Positions 7,044-11,773 of a stretch of DNA of 11,773 bases are shown piece by piece (position 1 is the stretch's first letter; every line of letters starts with the position of its first letter). Origin of the DNA: an uncultured Collinsella sp. Lineage in GTDB: Bacteria > Actinomycetota > Coriobacteriia > Coriobacteriales > Coriobacteriaceae. Under the pieces are notes generated by a model that saw only the letters and a program-made list of their open reading frames with translations, was not told where the DNA came from and did no database searches. The DNA is taken from NCBI GenBank assembly GCA_900548075.1, contig URJD01000040.1:1-11773 (forward strand). The letters are read 5' to 3'. Both the position numbers and the translations under genes were made by a program.

Positions 7044-7067
7044 CGCTGGCTGTAGCGGCGATGCCGC
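7031..7067 (+). promoter_or_regulatory. Two small hairpins in the presumed pgeF leader
   Basis: ACAGCC (7031-7036) pairs perfectly with GGCTGT (7048-7053), extendable by one G-U pair. Immediately after it, GCGGC (7055-7059) pairs with GCCGC (7063-7067) across a GAT loop. The second ends 15 nt before the AGGAGG site. No riboswitch class is recognised. They could affect leader stability or translation, or be chance pairings in GC-rich DNA. Confidence 0.35.
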
Positions 7068-7082
7068 GGTACTTGTGTTATT

Positions 7083-7088
7083 AGGAGG
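7083..7088 (+). promoter_or_regulatory. Ribosome binding site deciding the pgeF start
   Basis: AGGAGG, a full anti-SD match, is 7 nt before ATG 7096. An in-frame GTG at 7075 lies upstream of the site and has no site of its own, so it is rejected as the start. Confidence 0.88.
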
Positions 7089-7095
7089 CTTTAGT

Positions 7096-7896
7096 ATGGC
7101 AGCACGTGCGGACAACGTTTCGCGTGTCGACCATGATGGAGTTACGTTGGTGGAAGGCGCGACATCCGATGTTCGCTTTGCCTTCACCGAGCGCGCCGGT
7201 GGTGTTTCCGAAGATGCGTACTCCTCACTCAACTTGGGCTCGCATGTTGGCGATGACCCCTTTGCTGTTCAAGAAAATCGTCGTCGCGCGCTCGAGGCTA
7301 TGGGTGCCGCCGAGTGCGAGCACAACCTGCTCGTTCCCAATCAGGTCCATGGTGACCATATCGTTGCGGTGACCTCGAACGGCGCCGATGACCTTGAGGA
7401 CGTCCGCGAGCAGATTGCCGAGGGCTGCGATGCCATCGTCTGTACGGCGCATAACGTGCCCGTGCTGCTCTGCTTTGCCGACTGCGTTCCCGTGGTGTTG
7501 GTGGCCCCTGGCGGATTTGCCGTGGTGCACTCCGGTTGGAAGGGTACGATTGCACGTATTTCCGCCAAGGCGTGCCAGGCGCTTTGCGATGCTGCCGGCT
7601 GCGATGCGAGCGACGTTTCCGCCTATATCGGCCCCCATATCTTGGGTGACGAATATGAAGTATCCCAGGAGCTCATGGATCGCTTTGCCGCCGAGTTCTC
7701 GTGCATCGATGCGAGCACCTCTCGCATGCTCAATCTTTCCGCTGCCATTTGCGAGGCGCTGGTAGATGTCGGTGTCGACGCGGATAATATCGTGGATACC
7801 CAGCTTTCGACTGTGCGTCAGAACGACCGCTTTTATTCCTACCGTAACGAGAACGGCACCTGTGGGCGCCATGCTGCGATCGGCGTGATGCTATGA
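7096..7896 (+). CDS. pgeF: PgeF/YfiH/YlmD-family laccase-domain purine nucleoside phosphorylase
   Basis: DUF152/Cu-oxidase_4 family protein of 266 residues. Members phosphorolyse adenosine, inosine and methylthioadenosine using inorganic phosphate, and E. coli PgeF (YfiH) has been reported to edit wrongly incorporated L-Ser in UDP-MurNAc precursors. The expected metal and active-site ligands are present: His85 in NQVHG, Cys130 in CFADC and His145 in VHSGWKG. The family segments LNLGSHVGDDP, YIGPHI and FYSYRNENGTCGRHA also fit. The usual IGPCI is IGPHI here, replacing a commonly conserved Cys. In Gram-positive dcw clusters this gene normally follows ftsZ and precedes yggS and sepF; here it follows ftsZ, but a terminator intervenes and the next gene is pstS, overlapped by ATGA. 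Which of the two biochemical roles applies cannot be decided from sequence. Confidence 0.9.
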   Translation: MAARADNVSRVDHDGVTLVEGATSDVRFAFTERAGGVSEDAYSSLNLGSHVGDDPFAVQENRRRALEAMGAAECEHNLLVPNQVHGDHIVAVTSNGADDLEDVREQIAEGCDAIVCTAHNVPVLLCFADCVPVVLVAPGGFAVVHSGWKGTIARISAKACQALCDAAGCDASDVSAYIGPHILGDEYEVSQELMDRFAAEFSCIDASTSRMLNLSAAICEALVDVGVDADNIVDTQLSTVRQNDRFYSYRNENGTCGRHAAIGVML

Positions 7897-8729
7897 GAAA
7901 GATCGTATCGGTCCTGAGCGCCGCTGTGCTTACGCTTACGCTGTGTGCCTGTTCTTCGGGATCTTCTACCTCTTCCATTACCGTCGCTGGTTCCACGACC
8001 TGCCTTCCTATCGCCGAGATTGCGGCCGAGGGCTTTAAGGAGGAGACCGGCATCGACGTGCTCGTTTCCGGTTTGGGTTCTTCCGCTGGCATCGAGGCCG
8101 TCAGCGCCGGCACGGCCGATATCGCCAGCTCCTCCCGTGGACTCAATGCCGACGAACAGGATCTGGGCCTGACTCCCATCGTCATTGCCCACGACGGTAT
8201 CGCGGTCATCGTGAACGACGATAACCCGGTCGATAACCTCTCGACCGAGCAGCTCCGCGATATTTACGCCGGCAAGATCACCAACTGGAAAGAAGTCGGT
8301 GGCGAGGACCTGAGGATTCAGGTTATCAACCGAGATGAGGCGTCCGGCACGCGTGAGGCCTTTCGCACCATCGTGATGGACGGTACCCCCTTCGATCGCC
8401 GCTCGGCCGTTCTTTCGGGCACGGGCCAGGTGCGCGACGTGGTATCTCGTTCGCGCGGTGCCATTGGCTACATTTCGCTGGGCTTCGTCGATAGCCTCAA
8501 CGCCAAGACCTCGGTCAAGGCTGTCTCGGTCAATCATGTTGAGGCGTCCGAGAAGACGGTCGCGAGCGGCGGCTATCCCATCTCGCGCGACCTTTACTTC
8601 TTTGTGAAGGGTGCGCCTTCGCAGCAGGCGCAGGATTACATCGACTACGTGACGTCCGAAAAGATGGACAAGCAGATTCGCGAGGCGGGCTTTATTCCCG
8701 TCACCAACGACGAGAAGGGGAGTGAGTAG
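7893..8729 (+). CDS. pstS: PstS, periplasmic-type phosphate-binding lipoprotein
   Basis: Solute-binding component of the high-affinity phosphate ABC importer, captured at the outer membrane face and delivering phosphate to PstCA. It has 278 residues. The N-terminus is a lipoprotein signal: a basic start (MRK), a hydrophobic stretch and the lipobox Leu-Cys-Ala-Cys, with Cys20 the likely lipidated residue, followed by a Ser/Gly linker. Phosphate-binding segments are AGSTT near residue 32, GLGSSAGIEAVSAGTADIASSSR and RDEASGTREAF, matching the Ser/Thr/Arg/Asp loops of PBP-like PstS. The domain LSTEQLRDIYAGKITNWKEVGG is typical of the family. ATG 7893 overlaps the pgeF stop as ATGA with no clear ribosome site, so translation probably depends on ribosomes finishing pgeF. 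The stop is one base before pstC. Confidence 0.94.
   Translation: MRKIVSVLSAAVLTLTLCACSSGSSTSSITVAGSTTCLPIAEIAAEGFKEETGIDVLVSGLGSSAGIEAVSAGTADIASSSRGLNADEQDLGLTPIVIAHDGIAVIVNDDNPVDNLSTEQLRDIYAGKITNWKEVGGEDLRIQVINRDEASGTREAFRTIVMDGTPFDRRSAVLSGTGQVRDVVSRSRGAIGYISLGFVDSLNAKTSVKAVSVNHVEASEKTVASGGYPISRDLYFFVKGAPSQQAQDYIDYVTSEKMDKQIREAGFIPVTNDEKGSE
8715..8722 (+). promoter_or_regulatory. Ribosome binding site deciding the pstC start
   Basis: AAGGGGAG sits inside the end of pstS, 8 nt before ATG 8731. An in-frame GTG at 8722 overlaps the site itself and is rejected. Confidence 0.75.
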
Positions 8730-8730
8730 C

Positions 8731-9657
8731 ATGGAAGCACAGGAAAACTCCCAGACTGAGCAGAATGCTCAGGCGCCTAAGAAGCGCGAGCTGGCGCTCG
8801 TATCGCGCAGCACCTATATCAAGGAGAAGGCGCTGCAGTGGATCTTCTTTGCCTGCGCGTTCTTGGCGGTCGTTACCGTCATCCTGATTTTTGTCTTTAC
8901 CACGTACTCGGCGCTGCCCGTCTTTACCGACATCGGTCTGGCGGACTTCTTTAGCTTTACGTGGGCGCCCTCTGAGGGCCACTACGGCATCATGTCGCTG
9001 CTTGCCGGCTCGGGCCTGGTGACCGTCGGTGCACTCGCCATGGGCGTGCCGCTGGGCGTGGGTACGGCCGTGTACCTGGTCGAGATTGCCAGCAAGCGCG
9101 TGCGCAAGCTCATCAGCCCTGCCGTCGACCTGCTGGCCGGCATCCCTTCTATCATCTATGGCTTCTTTGGAATGATCATCATCCGTCCGTTTATCGCGCA
9201 ACTGACCGGTGGTCTTGGTTTTGGCGCACTGACGGCGTGGTTCGTGCTTGCCATCATGATCGTTCCTACCATCACCACGCTCACCATCGATGCCCTCAAT
9301 TCCATTCCCATGGGCATTCGCGAGGCATCGTATGCCATGGGTGCTACTAAGTGGCAGACCATCTATAAGGTCGTGCTACCTGCCGCTAAGCTGGGTATCG
9401 TGGATGCCATCGTGCTGGGTATGGGCCGTGCCATCGGAGAGACCATGGCCGTGCTCATGGTCGTGGGTAACGCCCCAGTTATTCCCGACAGCATTGCGAG
9501 CCCTATCTCGACGCTCACGAGCCAGATCGCGCTCGACATGAGCTATTCCTCGGGTCTGCATCGCTCGGCGCTGTTCGGCATGGGTGTGGTCCTGTTTATC
9601 ATCTCCGCCACGCTGGTGGGCATCGTCCGTCTGATTTCCAAGAAGAAGAGGGGGTAG
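8731..9657 (+). CDS. pstC: PstC, phosphate ABC transporter permease
   Basis: Inner-membrane permease that forms the phosphate channel with PstA. It has 308 residues. A polar N-terminal stretch of about 35 residues precedes the first helix (WIFFACAFLAVVTVILIFVF), then an extracytoplasmic stretch ending YGIMSLLAGSGLVTVGAL, and further helices; six in total by eye. GIPSIIYGFFGM is a PstC hallmark. The EAA loop that contacts the ATPase begins at about residue 197 (REASYAMGATKWQTIYKVVLP) with its Glu intact, and GRAIGETMAV follows. It starts one base after the pstS stop and ends three bases before pstA. Confidence 0.95.
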   Translation: MEAQENSQTEQNAQAPKKRELALVSRSTYIKEKALQWIFFACAFLAVVTVILIFVFTTYSALPVFTDIGLADFFSFTWAPSEGHYGIMSLLAGSGLVTVGALAMGVPLGVGTAVYLVEIASKRVRKLISPAVDLLAGIPSIIYGFFGMIIIRPFIAQLTGGLGFGALTAWFVLAIMIVPTITTLTIDALNSIPMGIREASYAMGATKWQTIYKVVLPAAKLGIVDAIVLGMGRAIGETMAVLMVVGNAPVIPDSIASPISTLTSQIALDMSYSSGLHRSALFGMGVVLFIISATLVGIVRLISKKKRG

Positions 9658-9660
9658 GCT

Positions 9661-10566
9661 ATGTCCGATTCCGTTGACACGACGGTCGATACGACCTCGT
9701 CGCGCGAGCGCATCAAGCGTGCCCTTTCCCACGGCAAGAAGGGCCGCATCAACAAGGACCTGTCCAACAAGATCATGCTTGGCGTGTTTCGTGCCGCTGC
9801 CTACATCACCACGCTGGTGCTGGTCGCCATCATCGCCTACGTGGTCATTAACGGCCTGCCACATATCTCGCTCGACTTTATCTTCGGTTGGCCCCAGGGT
9901 GTCAACGCCGAGGGCGGTATTTGGCCCACGATCGTCTCGACCGTCTATGTGACGGCGCTCGCCATGCTTATCTGCACGCCGATCGCTGTGCTGGCAGCCG
10001 TCTATCTGGCCGAGTACGCCAAGCAGGGCAAGGTCGTCGAGCTCATTCGCTACGCTGCTGACGCTTTGGCCTCGGTGCCCTCCATCGTTATGGGTCTGTT
10101 TGGCTACGCCCTGTTTGTCGAGGCCATGGGCTTGGGCCTTTCGATGGTCTCTGCCGCTCTGGCACTCGCGCTCTTGATGCTTCCCATCGTCATGCGCACC
10201 ACCGAAGAGGCCATTCGCGCCGTTCCGCGCTATATCCGTTGGGGCGCGTACGGCCTGGGCGCCACCAAGTGGCAGGTTGTCTCCAAGATCGTGCTTCCTT
10301 CTGCCTTTGGCCGTATTGCCACGGGCATCGTCCTCGCCATCGGCCGTGCCATTGGCGAGACCGCGGTGGTGCTCTACACCATGGGCCAGGCCATCAACCT
10401 GCCTATTTCGCCGCTCGATTCCGGCCGCCCCATGACGGTTCACCTGTACCTGCTTGCCAACGACGGCATCAACATGAACGCAGCCTACGGCACTGCGCTC
10501 TTGCTGATGGTGATCATTTTGGCCTTCAACCTGTTTGCGCGCTTCCTGTCGCGTAAGCGTCGCTAG
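9661..10566 (+). CDS. pstA: PstA, phosphate ABC transporter permease
   Basis: Partner of PstC in the membrane channel, with 301 residues. A cytoplasmic N-terminal region of about 45 residues, rich in Thr/Ser and then Lys/Arg, precedes the first helix (ITTLVLVAIIAYVVI). Family segments are GGIWPTIVSTVYVTALAM, AVYLAEYAKQGKVVELIRYAADALASVPSIV in pieces, MRTTEEAIRAVP, and GRAIGETAVVLYTMGQAINLP. The EAA loop (about residues 193-215) reads RWGAYGLGATKWQ, so the usual Glu-Ala of the loop is Trp-Gly, whereas PstC next door keeps it. The ribosome site GAGGGGG lies 6 nt before ATG 9661 inside the end of pstC. The downstream gap to pstB is 12 bases. Confidence 0.95.
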   Translation: MSDSVDTTVDTTSSRERIKRALSHGKKGRINKDLSNKIMLGVFRAAAYITTLVLVAIIAYVVINGLPHISLDFIFGWPQGVNAEGGIWPTIVSTVYVTALAMLICTPIAVLAAVYLAEYAKQGKVVELIRYAADALASVPSIVMGLFGYALFVEAMGLGLSMVSAALALALLMLPIVMRTTEEAIRAVPRYIRWGAYGLGATKWQVVSKIVLPSAFGRIATGIVLAIGRAIGETAVVLYTMGQAINLPISPLDSGRPMTVHLYLLANDGINMNAAYGTALLLMVIILAFNLFARFLSRKRR

Positions 10567-10578
10567 TTAAGGAGTCCC

Positions 10579-11380
<802 letters not shown>

Positions 11381-11382
<2 letters not shown>

Positions 11383-11454
11383 TCGGTGCGACTAGTCCCA
11401 AACCGATCGGACCTGGTCCGGTGCGTATTCACTGTGCGGGCGGCATGACCGCAC
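11381..11454 (+). repeat. Three inverted repeats in the pstB-phoU spacer
   Basis: GATCGGT (11381-11387) pairs with ACCGATC (11402-11408); CGGACC and GGTCCG flank a single T as a 13-bp palindrome (11408-11420); GTGCGG (11434-11439) pairs with CCGCAC (11449-11454) across 9 nt. All arms are perfect. The first two share base 11408 and are mutually exclusive at that base. No T-tract follows any of them, so none looks like an intrinsic terminator. The phoU ribosome site comes 11 nt after the last arm. Confidence 0.6.
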
Positions 11455-11474
11455 CCAACTGATTGGAGTGAACC

Positions 11475-11773
11475 ATGCGCAAACTGTTTTCCCGTCAGCT
11501 CGTCGAGGCCCGTCACGAGATGTTGAGCATCTACGAGGCTGTAGACTTGGCACTTCACGACGCCGTGAAAGCCTATGTGACCGACGACCGCAAGCTCGCC
11601 ACCAAGACCAAGAAGCGTACGCTTTCGATTGACGCGCGCTGCGCCAACTTGGAGGCCGTGTGCTACAACCTGATCGCTACGCAGTCGCCGGTCGCCTCCG
11701 ACTTCCGCTTGCTGCAGACGATTATCTACGTCGACTTTAACCTGCAGCGCATGACCGATAAGGTTCGCCAGAT
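11475..11773 (+). CDS. phoU: PhoU, phosphate signalling regulator, N-terminal part (3' end outside window)
   Basis: Cytoplasmic helical protein that, in characterised species, links PstSCAB to the PhoR kinase and restrains phosphate uptake. The first 99 codons are visible. The start is supported by TTGGAG 6 nt upstream. Matches to the family are the N-terminal pattern RQLVEARHEMLSIYEAVDLAL, a central SIDARCANLEAVCYNLIATQ helix pair, and QSPVASDFR at residues 70-78, which corresponds to the hallmark QxPVAxDLR. The following metal-site motif, usually DLERIGD, reads NLQRMTD at 89-95. Its position directly after pstB supports the call. It is somewhat divergent, so a PhoU-domain paralogue is possible, but the operon context favours true PhoU. 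Confidence 0.85.
   Translation, partial: MRKLFSRQLVEARHEMLSIYEAVDLALHDAVKAYVTDDRKLATKTKKRTLSIDARCANLEAVCYNLIATQSPVASDFRLLQTIIYVDFNLQRMTDKVRQ

Noticed and set aside
9376..10443. 355-codon open frame on the minus strand across pstC and pstA
   Set aside because: The product is a His/Asp/Gly/Arg-rich string with no domain, spanning the junction of two well-supported genes.

Overview
This window is an ordinary bacterial chromosome segment with about 60% GC by eye. Every gene is on the + strand, and there is no mobile element, CRISPR array or structural RNA gene. Two blocks meet here. Positions 1-6944 are the distal half of a division and cell wall (dcw) cluster: the 3' end of ftsW, then murG, murC, murB, ftsQ and ftsZ, closed by a strong intrinsic terminator. 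Positions 6945-11773 hold a second transcription unit: pgeF (YfiH/YlmD laccase-fold purine enzyme), pstS, pstC, pstA, pstB and the first 99 codons of phoU.

The organism is most likely an actinobacterium, and I lean towards the Coriobacteriia (a Collinsella/Olsenella-like genome). Three observations support this: FtsZ has the actinobacterial GEGGGTGTG form of the GTP-binding loop, there is no ftsA between ftsQ and ftsZ, and type II murB sits inside the dcw cluster between murC and ftsQ. The placement is an inference from gene order and motifs, not from a tree.

In the dcw block, MurG makes lipid II, MurC and MurB carry out early UDP-MurNAc steps, FtsW polymerises septal glycan, FtsQ is the membrane scaffold and FtsZ the cytoskeletal ring. 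Genes overlap or nearly touch, except for the murG-murC gap of about 97 bases and the AT-richer ftsQ-ftsZ gap of about 199 bases. The latter holds an 18-bp imperfect palindrome just before the ftsZ ribosome binding site.

The second block is a complete high-affinity phosphate ABC importer with its regulator PhoU. Its first gene, pgeF, overlaps pstS by ATGA, so a purine nucleoside phosphorylase-family gene is translationally coupled to the phosphate-binding protein. Upstream of pgeF are two identical CTTTACG heptamers 11 bp apart, the geometry expected for an OmpR/PhoB-type response regulator, followed by a leader with two small hairpins.

I found no clearly new system. The points most worth following are the pgeF-pst coupling with its possible Pho-type box, a duplicated C-terminal ELPxF motif in FtsZ, long repeat-bearing cytoplasmic tails on FtsW and FtsQ, the structured pstB-phoU spacer, and a PhoU whose first metal-binding motif looks altered.
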